NCBI RefSeq assembly: GCF_014203955.1
Contig: NZ_JACHKA010000001.1
Span: 2,201,001 to 2,265,000, forward strand
Length of the DNA: 64,000 nt
Direction: 5' to 3'
From: Sphingobium lignivorans
GTDB taxonomy: Bacteria; Pseudomonadota; Alphaproteobacteria; Sphingomonadales; Sphingomonadaceae
Shown: positions 26,981 through 35,372 of the stretch, in pieces
Numbering within the stretch: the stretch's first letter is position 1
Layout of the letters: each line of letters opens with the position of its first letter
Made by a program: the position numbers and the translations under genes
Notes under the pieces: generated by a model
Told to the model about the DNA's origin: nothing
Database searches by the model: none
Seen by the model: only the letters and a program-made list of their open reading frames with translations

Positions 26981-27691
26981 TCACAGCCGTTCGATCTTGC
27001 GCGCGGCTTCGTCGAGAATGGCGGCGATGTCATGCGGCAGCTCGTCGCTGCCCGCGCCACGTCCCATGCGGGCATGCAGCACGGCCTTGAGATTGCCTAT
27101 GGCACGCCGCACCGGCCCGTGGTCGGCCCGCTCGCGCATCTCGCGCAAGCCCTCGAGCCGTGCCATCAGCGCGTTCACTTCCTCGGCATGTTCGGCCAGA
27201 TGGGCCTCGCCGGCCGGCGTGATCGCATAGAGCTTGCGCGCCCCTTCGCTCTCGCCCTCGCCGATCAATTCCATGTCCGCGAGCAATGTGAGCGTCGGGT
27301 AGACGACGCCGGGGCTCGGGGCATAAGCGCCGCCCGTCAGCTCCTCGATCGCGCGGATAAGGTCGTACCCATGGCGCGGTCCTTCCCCGATCAGCTTGAG
27401 GAGCACGAGGCGCAGTTCCCCGCCATCGAACATGCGACCGCGCCCCCGGCCCCCGGGGCCACGCCGCTCCGCGGGGTTCCATTCGGCACCGAACGGCCCC
27501 GGACCCGGGCCATGTCGGCCGCGCATGGCATTGCGAATGGTCGAATTGACGAAGCTGCCGATGGCCTCTCCGAAATCGTCCCCGAACCCGTTCCCGAAGC
27601 CGCGTCGGCCTCGCCCATGCCCGCGCGATCCCTGCCGCCCGTCGCATGCCCCCGGGCCTGCGGGCCCGCCTGATCTTCCATGTCTCATCAT
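26981..27691 (-). CDS. PadR-family transcriptional regulator
   Basis: Residues about 85-165 form the PadR winged-helix domain: ELRLVLLKLIGEGPRHGYDLI, then GAYAPSPGVVYPTLTLLADM and YAITPAGEAHL. An unusual N-terminal extension (about 80 residues) is rich in Gly, Arg and His (GPGACDGRQGSRGHGRGRRG). A helical C-terminal part would mediate dimerisation. A perfect 18-bp palindrome 25 bases upstream of the ATG is a likely operator, suggesting autorepression. The ligand and other targets are unknown. Confidence 0.88.
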   Translation of the reverse strand: MMRHGRSGGPAGPGACDGRQGSRGHGRGRRGFGNGFGDDFGEAIGSFVNSTIRNAMRGRHGPGPGPFGAEWNPAERRGPGGRGRGRMFDGGELRLVLLKLIGEGPRHGYDLIRAIEELTGGAYAPSPGVVYPTLTLLADMELIGEGESEGARKLYAITPAGEAHLAEHAEEVNALMARLEGLREMRERADHGPVRRAIGNLKAVLHARMGRGAGSDELPHDIAAILDEAARKIERL

Positions 27692-27716
27692 ATCGTCCTT
27701 GAGTCGTTGTGATAGC

Positions 27717-27734
27717 TCTAAGATATATCTTAGA
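27717..27734. promoter_or_regulatory. Palindromic operator upstream of padR-type gene
   Basis: TCTAAGATATATCTTAGA is a perfect 18-bp palindrome between the regulator (start 27691) and rarA (start 27857). Short AT-rich dyads of this form are typical PadR sites, and the sequence could overlap the regulator's own -10 region. Function inferred. Confidence 0.65.
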
Positions 27735-27856
27735 CAGGTCTTTGCAAGCCCCTATCTCGCTTTCATCGAAATCTCGGGTCGCGTGGCACGGGCGCAGCGG
27801 AAATCTTGCCGGCCCATGCCTGTGCAACCGACCTCCGTCGGCCCTATATAGGCCGC

Positions 27857-29179
27857 ATGTCCGATCTCTTCGGCGGCGCTCCCGCCGCAACCAGCCCTCA
27901 GGCGCCGCCGCGCGACGCGCCTCTCGCCGATCGCCTCCGCCCCCGTTCGCTTGCCGAGGTGGTGGGCCAGGATCATCTCACCGGTCCGGAAGGCACGATC
28001 GGGCGCATGGTGGCCGCGGGACGGCTGTCCTCGATGATCCTCTGGGGTCCGCCCGGCACTGGCAAGACGACGCTCGCCCGGCTGCTCGCCGATGCGGTCG
28101 CCATGCGCTTCGCCCCCATATCGGCGGTGTTCTCGGGCGTCGCGGACCTCAAGGCGGCATTCGCGGCAGCGCGCGACGCGGCCCTTGCCGGCCAGCGCAC
28201 CTTGCTCTTCGTGGACGAAATCCACCGCTTCAATCGCGCCCAGCAGGATGGTTTCCTGCCTTATGTGGAGGATGGGACGGTCACTCTGGTCGGCGCCACG
28301 ACCGAGAATCCCAGCTTCGCGCTGAATGCCGCTTTGCTCTCGCGTGCGCAGGTCCTGATCCTGCGTCGTCTGGATGAAGCGGCCCTGGCCGAACTGCTTG
28401 TCCGCGCCGAAGCGCTCGCCGGCGCCCCCTTGCCGCTTACGGAAGACGCCCGGGCCGCGCTCATCGCCTCGGCAGACGGAGACGGGCGTTTCCTGCTCAA
28501 TCAGGTCGAGACGCTGCAGGGCATATCGATTGCCGAACCGCTCGATCCGGCGGGCCTCGCCGCCCTGCTCCATCGCCGCATGCCCGTCTACGACAAGGAT
28601 CGCGAGGGGCATTACAACCTGATTTCGGCGCTTCACAAGGCACTGCGCGGCTCGGACCCGCAAGCGGCGCTCTATTATCTCGCCCGCATGCTGGTTGCGG
28701 GGGAGCAGCCGCTCTACGTCCTGCGCCGCCTCGTGCGTTTCGCCAGCGAGGATGTGGGCCTGGCCGACCCGCAGGCGCTCGTCCAGTGCCTTGCCGCCAA
28801 GGATGCCTATGAGTTTCTGGGGTCGCCGGAGGGCGAACTCGCCATCGTGCAGGCCTGCCTTTATCTCGCCACTGCGCCCAAGTCGAACGCGGCCTACAAG
28901 GCCCAGAAGGCGGCGTGGCGCTCGGCCAAGGAGACCGGCTCGCTCATGCCGCCCGCCAACATCCTCAATGCGCCCACCAAGCTCATGAAGGAGATCGGCT
29001 ACGGCAAGGGCTACAGCTACGATCATGATACGGACGAAGGCTTCTCGGGCGACAATTACTGGCCCGAGGACATGACTCCGCAGACCTTCTACGCCCCGGT
29101 CGATCGCGGTTTCGAGCACAAGATCCGCGAGCGGCTGGCTTATTGGGACGGCCTGCGGGAACAGCGCGCAGGCGCCTGA
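27857..29179 (+). CDS. rarA: Replication-associated recombination protein RarA
   Basis: RarA (MgsA) is an AAA+ ATPase acting at stalled replication forks with SSB and RecA. The 440-residue protein has LADRLRPRSLAEVVGQDHL near 24-42, Walker A GPPGTGKT (64-71), Walker B LFVDEIHRFN and sensor GATTENPSF. The C-terminal MgsA region contains ALYYLARML and KGYSYDHDT. The ATG at 27857 begins the homologous part; the frame extends upstream to 27806 without support. A repeat element follows its stop. Confidence 0.95.
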   Translation: MSDLFGGAPAATSPQAPPRDAPLADRLRPRSLAEVVGQDHLTGPEGTIGRMVAAGRLSSMILWGPPGTGKTTLARLLADAVAMRFAPISAVFSGVADLKAAFAAARDAALAGQRTLLFVDEIHRFNRAQQDGFLPYVEDGTVTLVGATTENPSFALNAALLSRAQVLILRRLDEAALAELLVRAEALAGAPLPLTEDARAALIASADGDGRFLLNQVETLQGISIAEPLDPAGLAALLHRRMPVYDKDREGHYNLISALHKALRGSDPQAALYYLARMLVAGEQPLYVLRRLVRFASEDVGLADPQALVQCLAAKDAYEFLGSPEGELAIVQACLYLATAPKSNAAYKAQKAAWRSAKETGSLMPPANILNAPTKLMKEIGYGKGYSYDHDTDEGFSGDNYWPEDMTPQTFYAPVDRGFEHKIRERLAYWDGLREQRAGA

Positions 29180-29217
29180 CACCGAGGATACCGGTCGCGG
29201 CCCCACAGCCGGCTCAA

Positions 29218-29443
29218 GGCGGCGTAGCCCAATTTAGAAGCTCTGGCGGACACCATCCCGTCACGAACGACGTCATCCCGGACTCGATCCGGGATCCCAC
29301 TTCTTCCTGTTCTTCAGAACAGGCTGGCACCGGCAAACTTCAAGGCAGCGGGATCCCGGGCCAAGCCCGGGACGACGAAGGAAAATAGCTGAAAAGTGCG
29401 CTTCTGGCTCCCTCAACGTCCGGAAATTTGTCCACGTCGCCTA
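29218..29443. repeat. MITE-like palindromic repeat, copy 2
   Basis: It shares with copy 1 (24909-25129) the core GACGTCATCCCGGACTCGAT, the second arm starting GCGGGATCCCGGGCCAAG, the inner segment AAGGAAAA..AGCTG and outer ends with CAATTT/AAATTTGTCC. Copies differ most in the loop. It lies 38 bases after rarA; 29444-29505 before the next gene shows only that gene's ribosome-binding site. Confidence 0.75.
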
Positions 29444-29505
29444 AGCAAATATCAATCATTCCGCCCCACCACTGACGCATCGTGTCGCTCAGGTGGGAAT
29501 AGAAA

Positions 29506-30507
29506 ATGGCGGTCTCTCTTGGATGTCTGCGCGCATCCGTCTCTGCTTGCCTGCTGATCGGCCTCGCGGCCGCCCCGGCTTTCTCCGCCTCCCCCGCGCC
29601 GCAGGCCGATGTGGCCCGGGATCAGGATCTCCGGCTGGAGACCATCGGCTATCGGCTCGCCATCGCCAACGGCAGTCGCTGCGACGGCCAGCAGATGCTG
29701 ACCGGCCTCCTGTTTCACGATATCGGCGCCTATGAGCTGAAGGATCGCCCCGCCATCAGCCGGGTCTATGGATTGGGCAAGGGCTTCGGCATCCGGGGCG
29801 TGGTGCCGGAGAGCCTCGCGGAACAGGCAGGCCTGCGCACCGGCGATGAAATCACTGCCGTGAACGGCGTCGATCTGGACGCCTTCTCCCCCGAGCTGAT
29901 CCGCCGAACCGGCTCCTACGATCGAACCGAAGCCTTCATCGCCTATCTCGACGCGGCGTTGCGGCAGGGGCCTGCCCTGCTATCCGTCCGCCGTGGCGAT
30001 GACGTGACGTCGGTGCGCCTCGCAGGCGCGCCGGGCTGCGGCGGGCGCTTCGCTGTTCAGGCGCGATCCGATCTCAATGCCTGGTCGGACGGCCGCTATG
30101 TCGCTGTCACCACCCGGATGATGGACTTCGCCGCCGACGATCAGGAACTGGCTTTCGTCGTCGCGCACGAGATGGCGCACAACATTCTGAAGCACGCGGA
30201 ACAAAGCAGCGGCGTCACGCGTCTGCTCGCGCAATTTGCCGTGGGCGCCGGCAAGATCAAGAAGTCCGAGCTGGCCGCGGACGAGCTGGGCGTGGAGCTC
30301 TTCGCCCGGGCAGGCTATGATCTGAGCGCTCCTGAGCGCATCCTGCGCCGTGCCGCCAAAAGCCTCTGGTGGAACATCGCCTTCACCCATCCGGGTACGA
30401 CGCGCCGGGTGGAGCAGATCAACGCGACCATCGTGAGACTGCATCAGGCCGATGCCCCTCCGGCCCGCCTGCTGACGACTGCACGGGGCACCACGCCCTC
30501 GCCCTGA
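29506..30507 (+). CDS. Secreted M48-type metalloprotease with PDZ domain
   Basis: The 333-residue product has a signal peptide (about 1-28), then a PDZ-like segment (GIRGVVPESLAEQAGLRTGDEITAVNG, 95-121). The zinc site is HEMAH (His221, Glu222, His225), and AADELGVELFARAGYD near 255 supplies the third ligand glutamate. The PDZ-before-protease order resembles periplasmic M48 peptidases that handle misfolded envelope proteins. AGGTGGGA precedes the start. Confidence 0.85.
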   Translation: MAVSLGCLRASVSACLLIGLAAAPAFSASPAPQADVARDQDLRLETIGYRLAIANGSRCDGQQMLTGLLFHDIGAYELKDRPAISRVYGLGKGFGIRGVVPESLAEQAGLRTGDEITAVNGVDLDAFSPELIRRTGSYDRTEAFIAYLDAALRQGPALLSVRRGDDVTSVRLAGAPGCGGRFAVQARSDLNAWSDGRYVAVTTRMMDFAADDQELAFVVAHEMAHNILKHAEQSSGVTRLLAQFAVGAGKIKKSELAADELGVELFARAGYDLSAPERILRRAAKSLWWNIAFTHPGTTRRVEQINATIVRLHQADAPPARLLTTARGTTPSP

Positions 30508-30570
30508 TCCGGGCGGGAGCCGCACACGCCCCGCAAGATCCCCACGCCGTCGAGGCGCAGACGCGCCGAT

Positions 30571-30601
30571 GCGCCGGCTGTACTGTAGAGACAGCCGGCG
30601 C
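30571..30601. terminator. Perfect hairpin between convergent genes
   Basis: GCGCCGGCTGT (30571-30581) and ACAGCCGGCGC (30591-30601) form an 11-bp perfect stem with a 9-base loop. It sits between the convergent protease gene and the small protein gene. No T tract follows on either strand, so it may act as a transcript stabiliser or a non-canonical terminator. Confidence 0.5.
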
Positions 30602-30641
30602 CCCTGCACCCCTCATTGCCGTCCTCTGGCCGCGCTTGGCG

Positions 30642-30947
30642 TCAGGGGCTGGCCGGTTCGTCGTCGCTCAGCACGCCGACCCCGACCGCAAGACCCACCA
30701 GGCCCGAAGCGGCCAGAAAGCCGTTGATATTCTGAACTCTCGGGCGTGCCGGCGGCGGAACATTGGTGCCCGGAGCCGGAGGCGGATTACCGGCTTCGGG
30801 TGGCGGAACATTCTCCTGCCCATCCGGTTGCGCGGAGACCATTGCCAGAAGCGGCAGCTTCGCATTCGCCGCTTCTGCATGGGCCGGGGCAGTCACTGAG
30901 AGGGCAAGCACCCCCATCAGCAGCCCCGATGTCAGTTTCGTCAACAT
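30642..30947 (-). CDS. Small exported Pro-rich membrane protein
   Basis: The 101-residue product has a signal peptide (MLTKLTSGLLMGVLALSVTA, cleavage after AHA near 24), a proline-rich spacer (ENVPPPEAGNPPPAPGTNVP) and a hydrophobic C-terminal helix (FLAASGLVGLAVGVGVL). Its length and layout resemble small envelope proteins often found at the end of sphingomonad EPS loci. It lies 172 bases downstream of the EPS operon on the same strand. Function unknown. Confidence 0.65.
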   Translation of the reverse strand: MLTKLTSGLLMGVLALSVTAPAHAEAANAKLPLLAMVSAQPDGQENVPPPEAGNPPPAPGTNVPPPARPRVQNINGFLAASGLVGLAVGVGVLSDDEPASP

Positions 30948-31119
30948 AGCCTGTTCACTCCATATGTTTGCGCGATAGCTAATGCGTCTTCCTTAATGGA
31001 CAGGTAGTGGTCTTCATGACCCCATCCTGTTCGGCTTTCAGTCCCTTGCGACCCGAGGACTTGCGCGTTTTCGCGGCAGTCCCCGCTTCCTGCGGCGGCC
31101 CTTGCTGACAGGACCACCT

Positions 31120-32349
31120 TCATGACCCCGTCTTTTCTAGAGACAGGGCCGAAATCTCGAAGCGGACTGGCTTCTGGCCATCCGGCGTCGAGACGACGAG
31201 CCGCCAGAATTGCAGTCCACAATCCGGCGGAATTGTCAGGGCGAGTGGCTCGCCGCTCGCGCCTTTCGCCGGTGGCACGGCCTGTTGCCAGACCGGCGGA
31301 GAATTGCCGGGCGCGCAACGCAGCACCCACTCGACACGGGGACTCTGCTCCATCAGCCCGACGTCCAGAGTCTGCCGCATCGCATAAGCGCCCGGCGGCA
31401 GCTGGGTGATGCGATCGACAAGCGTGACAAGCCGCCCCGGCGCGACCTCGACGCCAAGCCTGCCTTCCTCGATCAGCCGCGCCTGCGCGATCTCGCTGCT
31501 GTGAAGCGAGAAGGTGAGCGGTGCAAAATCCGGGTCCGTGGTCGCCTGCGTCAGCGCGAAGCTCTCCAGAACCCGGCGATCGAGACGGCCACTTGCCACT
31601 GCGAGTGCCCTCGCCTGTTCATAATCCCCGGAACGGATCAGCGGGCGCAACAGGGCCGGGAGAAGATCGCGCTGATCTCCCGCAAGGGGAATGCCGCTTT
31701 CCAGGACGAGCGCGACGACCGCCGACTTGTCCTGCGATTGCTGAATGGCGGTGGCCAGGAAATGCCCGAACCACGGCCGCGCGGAATAACGCAGGAGCAG
31801 CCGGCGAAATGCGGGCTGATCCAGCGGCGAAGCCAGCGCCGGGAACACGTCCCTCCCCATGCCGGGATTGACGGTCAGCAGGATGTCGAGATGCCCGAGC
31901 GCCGCGACATCGTCTCCCCGCGAGGTCGCGAGCGCCATCAGCGCCAGCTGCGTTTCCCGGTCGCGGCGGGATATGCGCTCGGCGAGCCGCAGCTTGCCCT
32001 CGAAGCTCGGGTCGCCCGTCGCATTGGCGGCGAGCCCGATCTGCCGCATCGCGACCGCGTTCAGGGCCCCGTCCCGCAGGACGGCCCGTGCGTCCCGGAC
32101 GATCTTCTCGGTCGCCGCAACGTCCAGTGCGCCGGGCTCGAAGAAATAGCGGTCTGACAATTCGAGGCCGATCCGGGGATCGGACTGCAGCACGCGCGGC
32201 GCCGAGCCGGGCGATGTGGCCAGCCAGTAAGCGAGAGACGCGTCCCGCCATGCCTTTCCGGCGAGCAGGCAGGCAAGCACTGCCAGCAGAAGCAGGGCCG
32301 GCGTCCGCCAGCCCGTGCGACGCTCCAGAGGCAGCCCGCGCGCCCTCAC
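31120..32349 (-). CDS. EPS-operon hypothetical protein, membrane-anchored
   Basis: The 409-residue product has one N-terminal membrane helix (TPALLLLAVLACLLAG, about 16-31) and a long helical-repeat-like periplasmic region (SFEGKLRLAERISRRDRETQLALMALATSRGD, TPR-like spacing). A beta-rich C-terminal third follows. I recognise no named family. Its GTG start overlaps the stop of the Wzc-type gene (GTGA), so it is translated with the polysaccharide secretion genes and probably acts in polymer export or its control. Confidence 0.7.
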   Translation of the reverse strand: MRARGLPLERRTGWRTPALLLLAVLACLLAGKAWRDASLAYWLATSPGSAPRVLQSDPRIGLELSDRYFFEPGALDVAATEKIVRDARAVLRDGALNAVAMRQIGLAANATGDPSFEGKLRLAERISRRDRETQLALMALATSRGDDVAALGHLDILLTVNPGMGRDVFPALASPLDQPAFRRLLLRYSARPWFGHFLATAIQQSQDKSAVVALVLESGIPLAGDQRDLLPALLRPLIRSGDYEQARALAVASGRLDRRVLESFALTQATTDPDFAPLTFSLHSSEIAQARLIEEGRLGVEVAPGRLVTLVDRITQLPPGAYAMRQTLDVGLMEQSPRVEWVLRCAPGNSPPVWQQAVPPAKGASGEPLALTIPPDCGLQFWRLVVSTPDGQKPVRFEISALSLEKTGS

Positions 32350-34571
32350 CCGTCCTCGCCTGACGCCGGGGCATCTTTCCGGCCATAGCCGTATCGATAG
32401 CCATAAGCATAGCCATAGGCGCCGCTGTGCGCCGCGACCTTGGTGACCGTCGCGCCGAATATCTGATTGCCGGCCTCACGCAGCCTGCGCAGCGCCGCCC
32501 GAACCGCGCGTCTCGGCGTCTTTTCCGCCTCCACGACGAACACCACGCCTTCGGCCGTCCGCCCGATCAGGAGCGCATCCGCAAGGCCGAGGACAGGCGG
32601 CGCGTCGATGATGACATGGTCGAAATCCTTGAGGAAGACCTGCAGCAGCTCGGCCAGCCGCGTGCTGCTGAGCAGCTCCGGCGGGCTCGGCGGCAGCGGA
32701 CCGCTCGTCAGCAGATAAAGGCCTTTCCTGCCCGTATCCTGTATTATCGCGGCAATGTCGTCGTCGCCCGCCAGCAGGTTCGAGAGACCGACCTCGTTGG
32801 GCATGTTCAGGATCCTGTGCAGGGAGGGCATGCGCAGGTCCGCGTCCACCAGCAGCACATTCTTGCCGGTGCGGCCGATGAGATCGGCCAGCGCGAAGGC
32901 TGTCGTCGACTTGCCTTCCCCCGACCGCGCGCTGCTGAGCGCCACCGTCCTTGGAAGGCCATGGGTCGTGGCGAAGGCAAGCGTGGAGCGGACACTGAAG
33001 TAGGACTCGAACAGCTGCGAGCGCGGATCGCTGAGTTCGGCGACGGGATCTTCCTTCACCAGCGGCACGCTTCCCAGCAGCGGCACCGAAAGAAGCTCGG
33101 AGACATCCTCCGGCCGGCGGATGCCCTCGTCGATCTGCTCCAGTCCGATCACGGCAGCGACCGACAGGCTGAGCCCGGCCAGCAGTGCCAGCGCCAGATT
33201 GAAGGTCATGTTGGGTGCCGATGGCCGGGTGGGAACGCTGGCCTCATCGACCACGGAGATGTTGTTCACGCCGACCGCGCCGGCGACCCCCACTTCCTTG
33301 TAGCGCTGGAGCAGCGCGTCGTAGAGCTGGCGGTTGGTGTCGGCATCCCGCTGGTAGATGTTGTACTGGATCGCGTCGTGCCGCTGCCCATCGAGCACGG
33401 CCTTGAGAGCGCCGACCTTCTGCTCGAGGTCCCGCTCGCGACGCACGGCTTCCTGATAATCCTGCTGCCGGCTTTTCGCGACGCGCCCGGTCTCCTGGGC
33501 GATCGCGGCATCGAGCGCGATGATCTGCTCCTGCACGGCCCTTGCCGCCGGATATTCCGGCTCGAACGTGACCATGAGCTGGCTATGCTGCGCCGCCAGC
33601 TCCGCGCGCCGGGCACGCATCTGGGTGATGGCGGGATTTGTCAGCACCTCGACGCTGTTTGCGGCGCTTCCGCCCGCGATGCGGCTCTGCGCGACGATCC
33701 GGTCGGCCTGCGCGCGTTGCAGCGCTTCGTTCAGGGCTTCGAGATTGGCCGATGCGAGCGTGCGCGAGGTCGGGGTTCTGGTGCCCCCATCCGTGCCCTC
33801 GTCCAGCGGAATGATGTTCTTGCCGGACGCATAGGCGACCGCATCCCGCTCGGACTGTTCCAGCCTGGCCTTCAGCATCTCCAGACGCCCCTCGAGGAAA
33901 CGGCGCGCGTCCGAGGTCGAGGAGAACTGGCGGTCCATCGTCGAACCGATGAATTCCTCGACCCAGGTGTTCGCAAGCAGGGCGGACATCTCGGGGGATC
34001 GACTGGTATATTTGATGTCCACCAGCCGGGAGTTCCTGACCGGCTGCACATCGACATGCTGGAGCAGGATCGCCATCACCAGCCGTTCGCGTGGCGATGA
34101 GCCGCCGCTCTGCCGGCCCGTGCGATCGACTTTCTGCAGCTGCTCGGCGCTGACGCCATGCGCGCGGAAGAAATCGTCCGACTTGGCAAGGTTCAGCCGG
34201 CGGGCCACTCTCTTCGCGAGGGATTCCGCCTTCAGAAGCGAATATTGCGTCGCGTAGAATTCAAGATCGCGCCCGGCCTGCTCGGATTCCACGCCCTCGA
34301 CATTGGTGACATTCTTCTGCTCGCGGCTGATCTCGATGCCGGTCCGCGCGGTGTAGAGTGGCGCCATGAGCAGCGTGACGGCAAGGCCGGCCAGCAGGCA
34401 GGCGCCGAAGATCGCGGCGATCACCAGGCGCCACCGCACGGCGGTATGCCAGTAATTGAGAAGGACGGGAACGAAGGAGGAGCGATCCTCGTCCGCTTCT
34501 GGTCCGGGGCCGGCTGCCAGCGAAAGCACCGGTTGAGAAGGACCTCGGATTGGCTTCTGGAAGGAAGTCAT
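32346..34571 (-). CDS. Wzc/ExoP-type polysaccharide co-polymerase and tyrosine autokinase
   Basis: The 741-residue inner-membrane protein has an N-terminal Wzz domain with membrane helices near 50-72 and about 455-475. A long coiled-coil periplasmic region lies between them. The cytosolic BY-kinase domain has Walker A SARSGEGKSTT near residue 552, Walker A' LLVDADLR and Walker B HVIIDAPPVLG. The C-terminal tail is a tyrosine cluster (GAYGYAYGYRYGYG), the usual autophosphorylation site. Such proteins control chain length and export of EPS with Wza and Wzy, whose genes lie directly upstream. Confidence 0.93.
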   Translation of the reverse strand: MTSFQKPIRGPSQPVLSLAAGPGPEADEDRSSFVPVLLNYWHTAVRWRLVIAAIFGACLLAGLAVTLLMAPLYTARTGIEISREQKNVTNVEGVESEQAGRDLEFYATQYSLLKAESLAKRVARRLNLAKSDDFFRAHGVSAEQLQKVDRTGRQSGGSSPRERLVMAILLQHVDVQPVRNSRLVDIKYTSRSPEMSALLANTWVEEFIGSTMDRQFSSTSDARRFLEGRLEMLKARLEQSERDAVAYASGKNIIPLDEGTDGGTRTPTSRTLASANLEALNEALQRAQADRIVAQSRIAGGSAANSVEVLTNPAITQMRARRAELAAQHSQLMVTFEPEYPAARAVQEQIIALDAAIAQETGRVAKSRQQDYQEAVRRERDLEQKVGALKAVLDGQRHDAIQYNIYQRDADTNRQLYDALLQRYKEVGVAGAVGVNNISVVDEASVPTRPSAPNMTFNLALALLAGLSLSVAAVIGLEQIDEGIRRPEDVSELLSVPLLGSVPLVKEDPVAELSDPRSQLFESYFSVRSTLAFATTHGLPRTVALSSARSGEGKSTTAFALADLIGRTGKNVLLVDADLRMPSLHRILNMPNEVGLSNLLAGDDDIAAIIQDTGRKGLYLLTSGPLPPSPPELLSSTRLAELLQVFLKDFDHVIIDAPPVLGLADALLIGRTAEGVVFVVEAEKTPRRAVRAALRRLREAGNQIFGATVTKVAAHSGAYGYAYGYRYGYGRKDAPASGEDG

Positions 34572-34592
34572 GGCGGTTCTGCTATCCTGCGC

Positions 34593-35369
34593 TTATCGGG
34601 TCAAACGATCGATGGCGATGACCGTCGGGGTGATCAAAGCCGGCGAGATCGCCAACAGGTCCTTGAAAAGTCTGCGAGCCCTGGATTCCCCCACCATGAC
34701 GATGTCGCTCGCATAGACCTGGGGGTCCGGATAGGCGCCGTGCCGGATCGCATCGAGATTGTAGAGCGCCGCATAGCGCTGGCCGCGGACCGTCCGGAAA
34801 ACGACCACGTCGTCCAGCCGGGAGAACTCCCCGGTCCCTTCCGCCTTCGCGATCGCACCCATGAGAGTGAGACGGCCGACCACCGGATAGAGCCCCGGCT
34901 TGTTGACTTCCCCTTCCACGGTGATGACCTGGCTCAGGGTTTCCTTGAGATTGACGGTCACCTGGGGTTCGCGGACATGAGCGCGCCTCAGCCGGGTGGC
35001 CAGTTCGCCTTCCACCTCCGCGGGAGTCAGTCCGCTGACGTCCACGATTCCCGCCAGCGGGAAGGATATCCGTCCGCTGGCATCCACCTGCACCGCTCTG
35101 TTGGAGAGTTCCTGGATGCCGAAGACATCGATGGTGAGGCTGTCGAACGGTCCCACATAATAAGGCACCTGGTTCGAGCTGACGTCCTGCCGGTCCGGCC
35201 TGGGCAGCTCGGTGCCGGAGAGCACGGAGAGCTGCGGATCGCCGCCCAGTTGCCGCGGCCCGCTGGAGCAGGCGGCAAGCGCCGCCGCGCAGAGCGCTGC
35301 AAGTCCGACCCGGCCGGCAAGGCCGCCATATCTGTCGATTGCCAATGTCATTCCGGGCATCTCCCACAT
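34593..35369 (-). CDS. Wza-like polysaccharide export lipoprotein
   Basis: The 258-residue product has a lipoprotein signal with lipobox ALAAC (Cys34 counted from the first Met; a start at 35351 gives six residues fewer). The poly-export domain follows (YYVGPFDSLTIDVFG), then a SLBB-like segment (VITVEGEVNKPGLYPV). It forms or contributes to the outer-membrane export pore. It is shorter than E. coli Wza, as usual for GumB-type proteins. It lies between the polymerase and Wzc-type genes with small gaps. Confidence 0.92.
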   Translation of the reverse strand: MWEMPGMTLAIDRYGGLAGRVGLAALCAAALAACSSGPRQLGGDPQLSVLSGTELPRPDRQDVSSNQVPYYVGPFDSLTIDVFGIQELSNRAVQVDASGRISFPLAGIVDVSGLTPAEVEGELATRLRRAHVREPQVTVNLKETLSQVITVEGEVNKPGLYPVVGRLTLMGAIAKAEGTGEFSRLDDVVVFRTVRGQRYAALYNLDAIRHGAYPDPQVYASDIVMVGESRARRLFKDLLAISPALITPTVIAIDRLTR

Positions 35370-35372
35370 GAT

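Noticed and set aside
31012-31129. Repeated CTTCATGACCCC at 31012 and 31118
   Set aside because: Only 12 bases, one copy is the 3' end of a coding region, and nothing around it suggests an element.
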